Assembly (NCBI GenBank): GCA_027627225.1
Contig: CM051038.1
Coordinates: 37,676,341-37,740,340, forward strand
Direction: 5' to 3'
From: Congeria kusceri
Lineage: Eukaryota > Mollusca > Bivalvia > Myida > Dreissenidae
DNA: 64,000 nt
Shown here in pieces: positions 24,290 to 36,329 of the stretch. The notes beneath the pieces were generated by a model. The model was not told the origin of the DNA and did no database searches. It saw nothing but the letters and a program-made list of their open reading frames with translations. The position numbers and the translations under genes are program-made. The first letter of the stretch is position 1. Each line of letters begins with the position of its first letter.

Positions 24290-26160
24290 AGTCGCTTTGT
24301 GTGTTGTTGAAATAGTTCAACGTTCTTTAATTAATTAACTAAACAATATATATCAGACCTGCATACATTTAAGAAATTAAATAACGTGTATTGTACGAAA
24401 ATCGAGAAAAATATATTCAATATGGTGAAATAAATTCGGCGGCATAGACGTGACATGTGAGAAAAAGAATGTATCTCGTGGCCCCGAGTTCTTAAGTCGT
24501 GGCTACGACATACGTAACATAATTAGCCAATCAGAAATTCAGTTATTTGGGTGAACGTGCGCACATGTTAAATAATCCAGTAAAAACTACCTTAAAAATT
24601 AGAAAAGTACTTGAGAAATCATACTTAGGAGAGCTATAGTTCCTAGGTAATGCATCCATTTCTTTTAAGAGTCGTTTCCAGTTATTTTGTATCGTTTCAA
24701 TAGGAATAAATGACAAATCTTGGATGCTATGTCATGCAGAATATAAAATGTTCAGAAACATTAGTAAAAACCCCAGGAAAATGTTTAATGTCAAAATTTA
24801 TGGCTGTTCATTCTCTGACTGCATTTTGGGTTTGACCAACATACTGTTTAGACATTGTTTGCATGTAATTTAATATATAATAATTGAGGATGCATAGTTT
24901 AAATTATTCTTAATGTCAAACTGTTTTCCAAATGTAGTACTAGTAAAACAATTTGATTCAATAATATTATAACAATGTGTGCATCATTTTCGATTGCACT
25001 TTACAACTGAAAATCAATTTTTATTTCTATTAAGATTTGTATGAACTAAGATATCCTGTATATATTTTAGTCTTTTGAAAGCAACTTTTGGTTTGTGATT
25101 TTGTACTTGTTTCACACATTCTATTGTTAAAGGATTACTTTCCATTCATCGAATATCACAAACATTACCACGTGCACATTTGAATATCACAAACATGATG
25201 CCGGTGCTCTTTTGTATGAAACAGATAAACCGCCAAACACGTGATATCCAAGTTCGAGGATTGGTTAATATTGCAGATTAATTCGAATATGATTGACATT
25301 TGCGGACGCGTCTATTCAGTCCAGAAGATAGTTTTGTTTGCTTTACTGGCCGCCAATTGGTTTCAAATATGCCTAAATGTGCAACTCTTGTGATATTTTG
25401 ACAATTGTTGCAGATGTCAAGGAAGTAAATATGAATATCAAGAGTGAATGCTATCATACACGAACTATTGGTGTAGACAGACTATGCTTGTGCGTAATAC
25501 AGTTTCGTGATTAGGAATAAATGTGCAATATCTATCAAATGATCCGTTTAACGCATGTTTATGCGGAGAAACAAAAACACCATTTTGTAAATGAAAAACA
25601 TAAAATCCAGAAATTTTAACACTATAAAAACTGCATTTGGAATATAAATGGACAATCAATATAGATTAGGCCTCACCTAAATATAGATGTTTTTGTTTCA
25701 CATATATTCTGTCAAGTACAATGATATATGTTGGGTATCTGTATCTTCTGTATGCTACGGTACGTCATTTACCTGATTCAGTCATTATTCACATTTACGT
25801 CGCTTATCTGACATGCACGCTTTGTGCCCTTTTTCCATTTTGGAACATAGCCTATGCCTACAAGTAACAATACATTGCGTACAAATACTGGACGATCGCA
25901 ACGCTAATGTTCTAGATACGTTTTTGTCATCATTACACTTCAATATGCACAACTGACATTCAACATGTACCAACCACGTAAGATTGCCCAACCAAATAAA
26001 CTAAGTAGTATATGTTGTTCTTCGTAAATTGCAAATTGTAGACAAACAGGTAATGTTCATTAATACGCAGGCGTCACTAGTAGGAACTTATGATGTAAAA
26101 GTCACGAATGCCAATGACGTAAGTTGATTTAATCCATGCGGTTAACGTAAGTTGATTTTA
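24290..26160. other. No recognised feature
   Basis: AT-rich with scattered frames under 70 codons and no repeat copies visible elsewhere in the window. Confidence 0.5.
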
Positions 26161-26169
26161 GCCAAAGCG

Positions 26170-26520
26170 TTAATAAAACAAGAGGGCCAAATGGCTCTCC
26201 CGAGTATGTAGATGTGGACCTTGCAGTTTTAGAGATTTTTTAAAAGTCATTTTCCTATTTAAGTATATATAAACCATGTGACCCCAGCGACTTGGCAAGT
26301 TTAGTTCTCTGGGACATAATTTGAAAATCTATGTAGAGGACCACTATATAATGGTGCATACCGAGTATGAAACCTCTGGGCCTTGTATGAATATATTAAA
26401 GCTTTAAGTCCTGTGGCTTTAGAGGAAGATTTTTAAGGCCCACTTGCCATATACCGGTAGTCTATATAAATCAAGTGACCCCCCTGGTCATGGTCACCTT
26501 TTACCCCAGGGGCATTAAAG
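26170..26520 (+). repeat. Diverged repeat related to the 46.6-47.5 kb family
   Basis: The phrases AACAAGAGGGCCAAATGGC, GAAACCTCTGGGCCTTGT and ATATAAATCAAGTGACCCC parallel the modules at 46.8-47.5 kb (GAAACCGCATGGCCCAGAGG, ATGGTTTATATAGACTTG). Roughly two worn modules remain. Confidence 0.55.
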
Positions 26521-26529
26521 TTGAATCGT

Positions 26530-27780
26530 AGCAAATTAACGCAGAGTAACGTAGTATAATGTATGTAACTTCGGGGTTGGTCCTAATAACATGAGACACG
26601 TAAGTTCCGTTCTGTAATTACATATATGTGATAAATAATCAGTGATAATAGTTCATTTAAAGTTCATTCTCTTTAACACTAAACAGAAGCAGTCCTGTTA
26701 CTCCATGGATACCTTAACATTGCCATAAAATAACAAAGAATATACAAATATTTAAGAATGATATAAACATATACTAAACTCCTAACATATATAAATATTC
26801 TTGGTACATGACAACATGTACATTTCTTATTCCAATAAATATAATGATACATTACTCATGATCGACCACGAGTGTCTTTGTGTGCCAACCCATGACTTTT
26901 AAATGAAAATAATGATGTCTCAACAAAATCATAGGAATAAATATATACACAAAAATCATGTGTAGTTGTACAGTTTAACAATAAAACAAGGAAGCAAACT
27001 TACAGAGTATTTGGTACTCTTGACCTCTAATAGCGATGCCGAAGCAGCGAGAGTAGTGTCCCTTGGAGGAAGCTCATGAATATTAATTAGTGGCGAAAAG
27101 CGGCCCAACGCTGGAACCATTTTATTTCGGTCTTACACTCATATAAAACGTAAATTTCTGGAACCAATCTACTTTGCATATAGTAATAAGATGATGAAAT
27201 ACCGGGAAAACCATAAAACAATCCACGTGAGTATTATTTTAGATACGAAAATTCCGCTGAAAAAGTATAAAATCCAATATTTCTTTAAAAAAAAAGAGGA
27301 TTTGGCTGGATTTCAGGCTACATATTTAACAATGAATTTGTTTTTTATTAAATGCTACCTTTCTTTAGAACGAATGTAACAGCAAAGTTATTGTTTATGG
27401 GTCTTTTCCAAACCCATGTTAAACTGGACGCAATTCCAAGATGGCGGCGGTGTGTACGAATAACAATACGGAAGAAATATCAATATTTGAGATATATTTG
27501 CTGTCGACACACTAGTAGGGATATATTGCATGTATTAAGATGGATCCTATATGTTTAACAAGGGCATATGCGTTGTCAATTGTTTAATTATTTGAATTAT
27601 ACAACCAATTACGTCGAAACAATTCGTACCCAGTCGGTTCGTACATCTGTCAGTCTGGTATTTCAATTAATGTTAAACTGGATATTTACCAGCAATCGCT
27701 ATAAAGTTTCCAATTGCTGAAATATACACCGTTTTACACACATCTTTAGAGTATGGTTAAGAACTAAATTGGGCACAATA
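26530..27780. other. No recognised feature
   Basis: Two small frames at 27,191-27,558 show no domain. No splice-supported coding chain was found. Confidence 0.45.
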
Positions 27781-27784
27781 ATTG

Positions 27785-27870
27785 TTAATTATTATTATTA
27801 TTATTATTATTAATTTAATAAATAATTATTAAATTAATAATATTAATAAATTAAATAAATACTAATTAGT
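27785..27870. repeat. TTA/TAA microsatellite
   Basis: A run of TTATTATTATTATTATTATTA is followed by its near-complement AATAATTATTAAATTAATAATA, giving a self-pairing AT-only stretch. Confidence 0.85.
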
Positions 27871-27996
27871 AATTACTAGCAGACACTTGTCAATTTGATA
27901 TTGTAAGTATATGTCTTTCTGATTTTATATATGCATTAAAAACAAAGTTGCATAAAACATCTGTTACAGTTTCAAACGAATAAGTAAAATGTTGAC

Positions 27997-29169
27997 TACA
28001 CGTCAGCTCGTTTCTTGCGAAGGGCGTTCAGCAAGTCAACAAGACCTGTTGTAATAAAATATTGGTCGAAAGATACGATGTATGATAAGATAATATGAAT
28101 AACATATTTTTATTTAAAGCCATAAAGCTTACCCAAATTATAATTCGACTTCAATTATAAACAATCAAAATCATATACAATGTTAATATGTCCCCTGTAA
28201 TTAAATCTGACGCTTTGATGAAACGCACATTTCTTGCGGTTTTGAGAACTGTTTGTATGCTCTAATATTTGGCGGATGAAAAACATTAAACTATTAATTT
28301 ACCTTTGAATAATATTCTGCGTTGATAGTGGTGTTCCTGGGGACTGCGTGCTGCATCCCCTTCCTGTCACAGAACATCATGAACATGTGTTTCGCGCCGG
28401 ACTTGCTAACACGTGCTTTCTCGGGTGGTGGCGAACCTGGGCACTTCATCACAGCTGACAGGGTCGTAAAACCACAACCAGGTCACGTCGGTTGTAATGA
28501 TTCTATCTTGGAACGCATCCCCTTCTCTATGGTAGCGTCTGAGGAATGATCGCGACTCTCTCACTCTGCGCTCCTTTTCAACATCTTTTAGAAGACGGGG
28601 AACTCACCGTGCGTGCACCTAAAACATTTGATAACGTTAACGTTAATAATAATAATAATAATAATAATCGTTATTATCTTTATTTTATTAATTATAAAAA
28701 TTAATTTAAAAAAATAAATGATGCACCGATTTCCCGTTTTGCAAAATAGTTTTTGTGTCAGTAACATATACTAATTATGATTATTTTAGCGTGAAAGGTT
28801 GTAAATACACATAAATGATACCTTAGACATCTTCAGCTGAACTGTTAAAACATTGTGTACAGCACCAACGCTGATTCCATTCATCTCTGACTATGTCCGC
28901 ACTGTAAGGCGCCTTTCTTTATCGAGAGCGACCCGTATTGACGTCACGGTCGAATCCTTGATCGACGTTTTTCTTCCCCGACCTTTATTATCTTTAAGCG
29001 AATCCTCACCATCCTCAAACCGTTTGTACCATTTAAACACTAATGCACGACTCACTGTTGTTTGACGTGGTGTTTTCTTCATTAGTTTGAATGTTTCCGT
29101 TGGCGTTTTACCCAGATCATGACAAAATTTAATTACGGCGCGAGTTTCCAAACGCGCCAATGACGACAT
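27997..29169 (-). pseudogene. Decayed mariner-type transposase (SETMAR/GVQW3-like) with two apparent introns
   Basis: Exon 1 (29,169-28,822) encodes the N-terminal paired-type helix-turn-helix of mariner transposases: ETRAVIKFCHDLGKTPTE, then FKWYKRFEDGEDSL and RRLTVRT. A missing base then gives a TAG before the expected RDMNGISVGAVHNVL. Exon 2 (28,618-28,303) holds the first part of the catalytic domain: RIITTDVTWLWFYDP, where the family has DETW, so the first catalytic Asp survives but the following Glu is Val. After a frame change it continues ARVSK and TTINAEYY. Exon 3 (28,045 to about 27,997) resembles LNALRKKRADV and ends where a Trp is expected. The introns are GT-AG, 203 and 257 bp, both following AAG. 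Two Trp codons appear as stops (TGA, TAG). The remaining catalytic residues and the C-terminus were not found. The copy is not functional. Confidence 0.85.
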
Positions 29170-29479
29170 TTTAGTGATGTCAGCAACGATACCCGCAATG
29201 ATTAAATGTTGTTAATTCACGATCAGAACGTATAAATGACGTCTAAATTGCACAGCACGTCATCAATACGTAGCGTCATGTTTATGCGGAAAATTATTCC
29301 AATCGGTATTATATTAATGGCATTAAACGCAGCTCATGCTTTATAATTGGCGAGTACTTTCGGACTGCGCCGCCTATGCGTAGCCATAGTTACAAAACGG
29401 ATCTGTAAAGTTCGTATGATGCGAATTGCTCTGATGTTTTATACATGTATGTTTGCATAATAATTAAAGTTGTATAGCA
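29170..29479 (-). other. 5' leader of the mariner relic
   Basis: The sequence between the terminal repeat and the transposase ATG contains no recognised frame. It has several ACGTCA/TGACG words (29,238, 29,260, 29,272). Its boundaries follow from the flanking terminal repeat and ATG. Confidence 0.4.
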
Positions 29480-29511
29480 ACAGTCTACGTTATTTTTGAA
29501 CAACCCTCGTA
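29480..29511 (-). repeat. Mariner-like terminal inverted repeat and TA target
   Basis: On the minus strand the sequence reads TACGAGGGTTGTTCAAAAAT, the typical mariner end, about 310 bp upstream of the transposase ATG. The matching terminus on the far side was not found below 28.0 kb, so the element is probably truncated at its 3' end. Confidence 0.7.
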
Positions 29512-29719
29512 TATCATTTTTTTATTTAAAAATCATTGCGGCAAAACACGTCACATAAAGAACAGTTGATTTTGATAAAACCATCAATAAAATATAAGGC
29601 AAGAAACATGAACAATCATACCAACTAGTTTTTAAAATTAGGCTGCACATATGGACATTATGTATTCAGCCTAATAATAAAAATTTATAGTTGGTATTAC
29701 TGTTTATGTTGTTTTTGCA

Positions 29720-30235
29720 TTACATTTATTGCACCTTGACGGATGATGTACAAAAATAGTCATAACAACACCTCTATGTGAGATACATTAGATTTTATTT
29801 CAGTTTTGTAATCAAGAAACATGCACCTTTACAAAATTACAATTTGGCTAAGTGTGTTATCTTAATAATGAAAAAAATGACAGTAGTCTTCATTTTTCAT
29901 GTATTTCCCAATTTGCGTCTTATTGCAGCCTTACGGGTGGTGTGCAAAAATAGTCATAACAACACTTCTAAGTGAGATAATTATGATTTTATTTCAGTTT
30001 TGTAATCAGAAAACATGCACCATTTATAAAATACATTTCCCCCCATAGCTTTTACATTATAAACATACATTCATAGTTGGGCTGACTTTTCATATTTTTT
30101 CGTGTATAACGTTTTATTGCACTTTGACGGGTGCTGTACAAAACTTGCCATAACTTCACTTCCAAGTAAGATATTTTCATGCTCATTTCAGTTTTGTAAT
30201 CAGAAAGCATGTATTTTCTAGGAAATATACTGGAA
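29720..30235. repeat. Tandem repeat, three ~165-175 bp copies
   Basis: TTGACGG(A/G)TG(A/G)TGTACAAAA, CATAACAACAC.TCTA and TTTCAGTTTTGTAATCAG-AAACATG occur in the same order three times (from about 29,735, 29,926 and 30,124). The copies are diverged, so the array is old. Confidence 0.85.
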
Positions 30236-30239
30236 TTCA

Positions 30240-32500
30240 TGAACATCCCAAAAAAATCATGTAGCCATGCTACCTCTAACTCTCCAACAACGCTCTCTCT
30301 CTCTGTGCACGGTGACTGCTGTAACACAATTACATTATTAGAGAAGTGAAAAGGATATAATTGTGTTAGTATTCTGACAGCCCAGGTTTTACATTAACAT
30401 TAACAAATCAAAGTTTTAAAAATGGCGCTTGGTCTTAATTCAACCTTTGTTAAATAAACAAGAAATAAACCTGATTCCACAACAAAGGACACACAACTAA
30501 TAATACTAATACATATCTTGAATATTCTACATCCTTATTATTAATTGACAAGTTGACTTATATACAGGATTGATTAGATATCAACTGCTATGAATCTACA
30601 ACTTTCTCTTCCCGTTTCTATCTGCTTCCGACCAATCATGCTATTTTCAAAACCTCTAAAATTTTCGACAACTCGGCTACATTCTACTAAAAAGTCATTA
30701 TTGTAACATGTAGGTTACAATATACTTATTCCAATCCTTATGTAATTTAATGTAAAAGCTATAACTTTAACCAAAATAAATGCAACATTTTGCACATAGG
30801 GACCCTCATAACCATACATTTTCTTAAAGAGCATTCTAAGCTGAATAAAAAGGGTATGTCATGTGTTATGTAAGAAAGAATTCGACACTAAACAAAGTTG
30901 GCTGCTTTATCACAATCGTTTTAGCGGCTACTTTCTAGTTGAATGTAACCCGCCTCAGCGCAAGTTTCATACTGTAGTCTCCAATCTTAAAACATATCAG
31001 TGATTTATTTGTGCATACCAATGCTTACCCTACCAACATCTCCAAAAAAGAATATCAAAGCAAGTGTATAAACCCAAAAACATGTCTTCGAGTTAAACTT
31101 GTTGATTTATTTAGAGAGTACAGCCCTACATCTCTTATTTATTTAGTGTATTGTGACCTGTAGCAATAGAAAAATGATATGTAAAGCCACGATGTTCTAC
31201 GTTGTGCCACGTTTTGTACCACTACGTGTTCCACAACGTGTACCACTACGTGTAAGAACGTGGTGGTATTAATAAATCATGATCAAAATTTTGTTTTTTA
31301 GGGGAAATTTCCGTCGATACGTACATTTACTTGCTAACTTGTGCCACGTTAAGGCTTTGTTGAACTACGTACCTGCTAAACGAGGCGACGAAAACGTGAC
31401 CCTATGACTGGGTTATAACGATGGTGATTATGTTTTAACCCTCAAGATGTGCATTATGAAGTGGCTCTCACAATAATTGTGGTGTCGTTTACATCTCCTC
31501 AGTGTCAATTATAATGACAAAATGAAACTTGTTCTCGTTTAACTTTTAACGAGTTGTTTTGTTATGTGTTCCATCACTAAGACGGGTAATAACGTCTAAA
31601 TCGTTGTCTTCGTAAAATATTCAATAGCAACTTACGGGTCGATGCAATCTCATTAAAATCAAATCCTAACATTGTTCGAATCTGAAGACATCGTATACCA
31701 GGCTACGTCCAAATGACCTTCCGAACAATAAAATATCAGCCCTGCAGCGCCAAAAGAAATTGCCTTTTGCACAGCACTGTTTGGACACGGTTTTTAAAAT
31801 GTGATGCATTTCCAGCTGATCCTCGGAAATAAATCATTTACAGTTAATTTTCATGCGGATAACAATGGGTAAGTGGTACCTTAAGTGAGTAAACATCCGC
31901 AGTTCACGTTCATTTCGTGCATAGTATTTGTGGTTTATAGATAAAGTTATACCACAACATTTTGAAGGCAACATTTAATTGGCTCCTGAAAAGGTAATGT
32001 GAACGTGCCCCTAATTCGAAGTCATCAGATCCAATCAGCGGATAATACAGTAGCGTCAGACTGGAGATGATGTTAATGAGATTGAGTTCGATGTTACAGT
32101 GGTTTCTTGAGCCCATGTTCTGTTTATTTGGAGAAATACACTAAATTGAATTTTATTTACGTAACGAATATCACGCGGCCATGCGGATTAAATCCGACAA
32201 TTCATCGTTTACATTCGATGAGCTGCACAGTATGCCACAAATACCACGAGAAACTTTGGCTAGTTTGGAAGATCGGAAAATATAGGAATATTGAAACTCC
32301 AGAGAGTTATGTGGTGAATAAAACTTATTTCATAATGAATCTGTTTAAATATCGTACATGTTATGGTTATTGTAAACGTCTTTCTCGCATGATGCATTAT
32401 TGTATGAGATTGTCATTTGTAAATTATACTTTATATTTTTTTTTGAAATTTGCCATCTTTTTTGTGCCGTTAACATTTTCAGTACCAAGGCGGGAAAAGC
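30240..32500. other. No gene recognised
   Basis: AT-rich DNA. The 133-codon frame at 32,107-32,508 is the longest in the window, but it has no domain I know, no signal peptide, and its end runs up to the repeat starting at about 32,511. A cluster of ACGTG words lies at 31,197-31,264. Confidence 0.45.
31197..31264. promoter_or_regulatory. Cluster of ACGTG/CACGT motifs
   Basis: Within 68 bp there are four ACGTG and one CACGT words (CCACGTTTT, CTACGTGTT, AACGTGTAC, CTACGTGTA, AACGTGGTG), some in short direct repeats (TACCACTACGTGT). ACGTG is the core of hypoxia-response and bHLH-PAS/E-box-like sites. No adjacent gene is known here, so function is speculative. Confidence 0.3.
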
Positions 32501-32510
32501 GTTGTTAGTT

Positions 32511-33440
32511 AGCTCTCCTGAGCACAACGTTTGTGATTTCCTTTTCTCCGCCGTTCGTCGTTCGTTGTCAACATTTACATTGTAAACACTCTTTAGACCA
32601 CATATCGTGCCTAATCTTCCTGAAACTGAACCAGAACATTTGTTCCAATGATATTTCGGAGAAGTTCGAAACTGAGTCAAGTGGTTAAAAAACTAGGTAA
32701 ATAGATCATATTGAAGAAAACGCTTGAGAACACTCTAGAGACCAAATTCTGTGCCCAATCAATATGAAACTTGTTGAGAACACTTATTCTGATCATATCT
32801 CGGAAGATTTTGAAAATGGTTCCGGTCCGTTGAAAAACAGTTTTCCTTATATGGTTATATTGAACTTTGAAACATCTCTAACCGCTGGTTAGATTTCGGA
32901 ATAATTTCATAGGAATGTTCTTTGGCTGACCATCTATATAATTCCTTCAAATCGTTTTGATAAGTTAAAAAAACATGGCCGATAGGAGGCGGGATAGTTT
33001 TTCTTATATGGCTACATAGAAAAGTTATAAAATCTTCTTGTCGGAAACCGCTTGCTGGATTTTAAATAAATTTCACACACCTTTTCCTTGGGTAACACAC
33101 TACTACATTCCACCTTTGGTCCGTCGTTTGTCTGCGTCAGTTGTCGTTTGTCGTCAACATTTACCTTGTGAAAACTCTATAGACCACATTTATTGCCTAA
33201 TCTGCATGAAACTTGCATAGAACATTTGTTCTAATGATTTATCTGATGTGTTTGAACTGGGTCATGTTGTGCCAAACAACTAGGTCAGTAGGTCAAATTA
33301 AAGAAAAAGCTTGTGAACACTCTATAAGCCACATGTTTTGCCCAATTAACATGAAACTTGCCTAGAACATTTGTTTCTGATATCTCAATTGAATTTCGAA
33401 ACTGGGTAAAATTGGGTGAAAAACTAGGTCTTGCGGGTAA
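32511..33440 (+). repeat. AGCTCACC-headed tandem repeat element (plus strand)
   Basis: The head AGCTCTCCTGAGCACAACG with TTCGTCGTTCGTTGTCAAC is followed by modules sharing CTCTAGAGACCA-, GCCCAATCA, ATGAAACTTG and GAACATTTGTTC. It is an opposite-orientation relative of 20.3-21.5 kb. Two heads seem present (32,540 and 33,125: GTCGTTTGTC), suggesting a duplicated or nested copy. Confidence 0.8.
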
Positions 33441-33804
33441 ATTATTATATACAAGGAGGAGGAATAACATTCCTGACACAACATATATTGAAAATTATGG
33501 CTTTAATAATAATATTCATCAGCTGAAAATGATAAAATTATCAAGAGTGTATTATTATTATTGCGAAACAATTGAATAGGAAGAATGTTTCTGTTCTTTT
33601 GTTAATATTTTTGTAAACAACTGCATCACTGTATGTTCTTAAAGTAATTCCTTTTTTTAAGAAACCAAAGATCTTTTTGATTTGTTTACATGCGTTACAA
33701 ATGAGAAATGCATGAACTTATTCCTTTGTTTTAGTAAATGTTTCACATTAATTAAATTGTGATACCCATGAATGATTATTGGTAAAATTACATTGGAAGT
33801 GGCA

Positions 33805-33965
33805 ACCGATTTTACCGATGATCGGACTAGTTTTTCTAACCGCTTTTTACCGATGATCGGACTAGTATTTCTAATCGATTTTACCGATGATCGGACTTGT
33901 ATTTCTAACCGATGTTTACCGATGATTGGACTAGTATTTCTAACGATTTTGACAGATGATTGGCA
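33805..33965. repeat. ~35-bp minisatellite, 4-5 copies
   Basis: The unit TTTACCGATGATCGGACTAG followed by TATTTCTAACCGA repeats four to five times with substitutions. Each contains the near-palindrome CCGATGATCGG. A lone diverged copy (GATTGGACTAGTATTTCTAA) sits at 34,299. Confidence 0.9.
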
Positions 33966-34429
33966 GTTGCGTAGCTTCCTTTAGACAAACGTGCCTATAT
34001 ATTTATATATATTTTTTTTTCATCCAGAGATGAAAAAATTTAATATGCCAAAAATGCAATAAACACCAGAGGGGGTGGGGGTGAGGGGATCTTTCTTGGC
34101 TGTGTTTATACTTCATTGTTCAACGAGTCGATTACGTCAATATGAAATAAATTTCTTGAAACACACGCTTATTTTACAATAATTTTGTAGAATCGGGATT
34201 TAGCTGAAGTTAGTTGTTTGTAGCCACATACTCCTGATCCAAATTATCGCTTACATCGTCAGTGTGCCTATACATTTTTGAACCCAAGCTACGCCCCTGA
34301 TTGGACTAGTATTTCTAACCAATTTTCCATCACTTCTGTACACCAAGATAAGAAAACAAAATCAGAATACCAGAATACAAATAATTTTGTGAATATACAA
34401 ATACTGCAATAGCCATCTGGCCATCTGTC

Positions 34430-34643
34430 ATTGTCATCATACTCCAGTTAGGCGTAATCATCATTATCATAGTCAACATAATCATCATCACCATCATAGT
34501 CAACAAAATCATCATCATCATCATCATCATAGTCAGCATCATCATCATCATCATCATAATCATAATGACATCATCATCATAGTCATAATCATCATTGTCA
34601 TCATCATCATCGTCATCGTCATCGTCATCATCATCATCATCTG
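34430..34643. repeat. (ATC/CAT)n trinucleotide microsatellite
   Basis: A long interrupted run of CAT/ATC triplets with CGT and AGT variants. It creates poly-Asp/poly-Met frames on the minus strand that I do not regard as coding. Confidence 0.95.
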
Positions 34644-34844
34644 TCAGCATAAAATTATGTACAAAAATTGTAACTTACTTATTATTATAATATCTCCACT
34701 CCAGCCATTTTCTATCAACGTTTGTATTTTTTTTGTTTGTTGTTGTTTTTCCTTGTTTTGTTTCATAATGTCAACGTTCTCATAATATCAACATTTCCAG
34801 CACTGTCGCTACCGCGACGAACAAAAGCATATGTGTGCAACGTT

Positions 34845-35195
34845 TGTATGTATTTTCGAAGTTTATTAGGTCCTTCCGCACCTGAGGCTGCATTATGTGA
34901 GGACACGGAGTGTGTCCCAGCACCCCTGCCTAATTTACTTTTAGACTCATCGAAAGTTGGGATGAATATTGAATCATATCTGCAATTTCCAGCTATTTAC
35001 CTTTTACTGAAATATTTTTAATTTTTGGTGTGATCTTGTGCTGTGGGTGGAAGTCGGAGTACCCAGAGAAAACCCCACCTGTCCGGTATGGTGACCACCA
35101 ACCGAACTCGCATGCGCCGGGAGTGTGAAGCGAACCCGGGATGCCTAGGTGAGAAGCGAGTGTACCAACCACTGCGCTAGCCGGACAGCCAGTTA
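34845..35195 (-). mobile_element. Complete tRNA-derived SINE with 14-bp target duplication
   Basis: On the minus strand the head reads GGCTAGCGCAGTGGTTGG (A box, TRGCNNAGYNGG type) and then CCCGGGTTCGCTTC (B box). The body contains GGGTTTTCTCTGGGTACTCC and GACTTCCACCCACAGC, a segment shared by several invertebrate SINEs. ATGTGTGCAACGTT flanks both sides exactly (34,831-34,844 and 35,196-35,209), which fits LINE-dependent insertion of a 351-bp unit. The 3' tail is A/T-rich without a long poly(A). Confidence 0.88.
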
Positions 35196-35923
35196 ATGTG
35201 TGCAACGTTAGACGTACACAGCTTATTTATAGCACGAAATCTACCCCGCGGGAACGCATGTGTGAAACAGTCCGGGTTTAATGCTGAGTGCTCATCACAA
35301 TAATCCACGTGCTACCGTGATAACAAGGCCGATGTACGGTGACAGTTTCATGTCAATTAATAAATGTTTGAAAAGGATATTGAAACCCTAAGCAAATGAG
35401 TTTGATAGGTGATAATAAGTGACAAGTGATGCAAATTACTTTACAGCTCCAAAAAAGGTTGACTATGGAAGGCCACAACACCCACGTGTTGTCATTTTGT
35501 GTCGTCCATTTCACAGAATTCGTTATTATGTCACACGTCTTCTTGTAGGATGCATATCATTTATACAATTATCATTAGCGGCGGGCAATCCCAGGAGAAT
35601 TTGACTAATTGTATTGTTAGGGATCTAAACCTAGAGCCAAGCATTTTTGTATTAATCCCCTCAATGGGGATGCTTAATTGCTGTATCAAATGGCCCGAGG
35701 ACAAATATTACCGAGATCTAAAATCCGAACAAAGTCTATTTCCCTGGACCCGGAATCATTCGGCGTGTCAAATTCCCGCCATCGGGAATTGCTTTCAGTC
35801 TAAAGTCCCGTATATGTCCGTCGCCCCCCCCCCCGGGGGGAAATATTGATAGGTGCATTACGGTGCATTACAACAAGTATACTATTGCGTCAATCGCACA
35901 CACTAGGCAGACAGTACACAAGA

Positions 35924-36025
35924 CAAGATATTTAGGGTTGAAAACCAGAAGGTACCAATTGTTATTGATTTCAATGGCAGTTTTTACCTTCTGGTTTTCA
36001 ACCTTATTTAGACCTAAATATCTTG
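35924..36025. repeat. Near-perfect 31-bp stem hairpin with 10-nt bulge
   Basis: The arm at 35,924-35,954 is the exact complement of 35,985-36,025, apart from one extra 10-nt segment (CTTATTTAGA, placement ambiguous) in the right arm. The 13-bp and 18-bp parts are perfect and the loop is 30 nt. The size (~102 nt) fits a miRNA precursor or a small foldback transposon. Confidence 0.8.
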
Positions 36026-36329
36026 AACACACGTGGTTCTATGTCTCAGTGATGTTTTCTTATGTATTATTTTGTAGCCAGAACTCGCCTAGTAGCGGCG
36101 ATAATTATAAAATTCTTGCCGACTTTTTTCTCATACACGAGTCAAAGACATGTCGAGGGAATCTCAAACACTCTCAAACACATTTCATAAACATGTATTC
36201 CCTTGTCATAGCGTTTCGGTGTATACATGTATTATCGTTAGATACGACATAACACGAGCTAGCTGCGAGTTTGGTGGACTTGCCCACAATGTCTGCTCAT
36301 GCACATGTCGTCACAAATCGTACAAACAA

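Noticed and set aside
28322..28549. 75-codon plus-strand frame
   Set aside because: It is the antisense shadow of the mariner catalytic exon on the minus strand.
32107..32508. 133-codon open frame, the longest in the window
   Set aside because: No recognisable domain, no signal peptide, and no support from splicing or duplication. A frame of this size is not surprising in 64 kb.
34330..34650. 106-codon frame with a poly-Asp and Met-rich tract
   Set aside because: Produced by the ATC/CAT microsatellite; no domain outside the tract.
34722..35021. 99-codon frame with a hydrophobic N-terminus resembling a signal peptide
   Set aside because: Most of it lies inside the SINE and crosses its target duplication, so it is a chance fusion.
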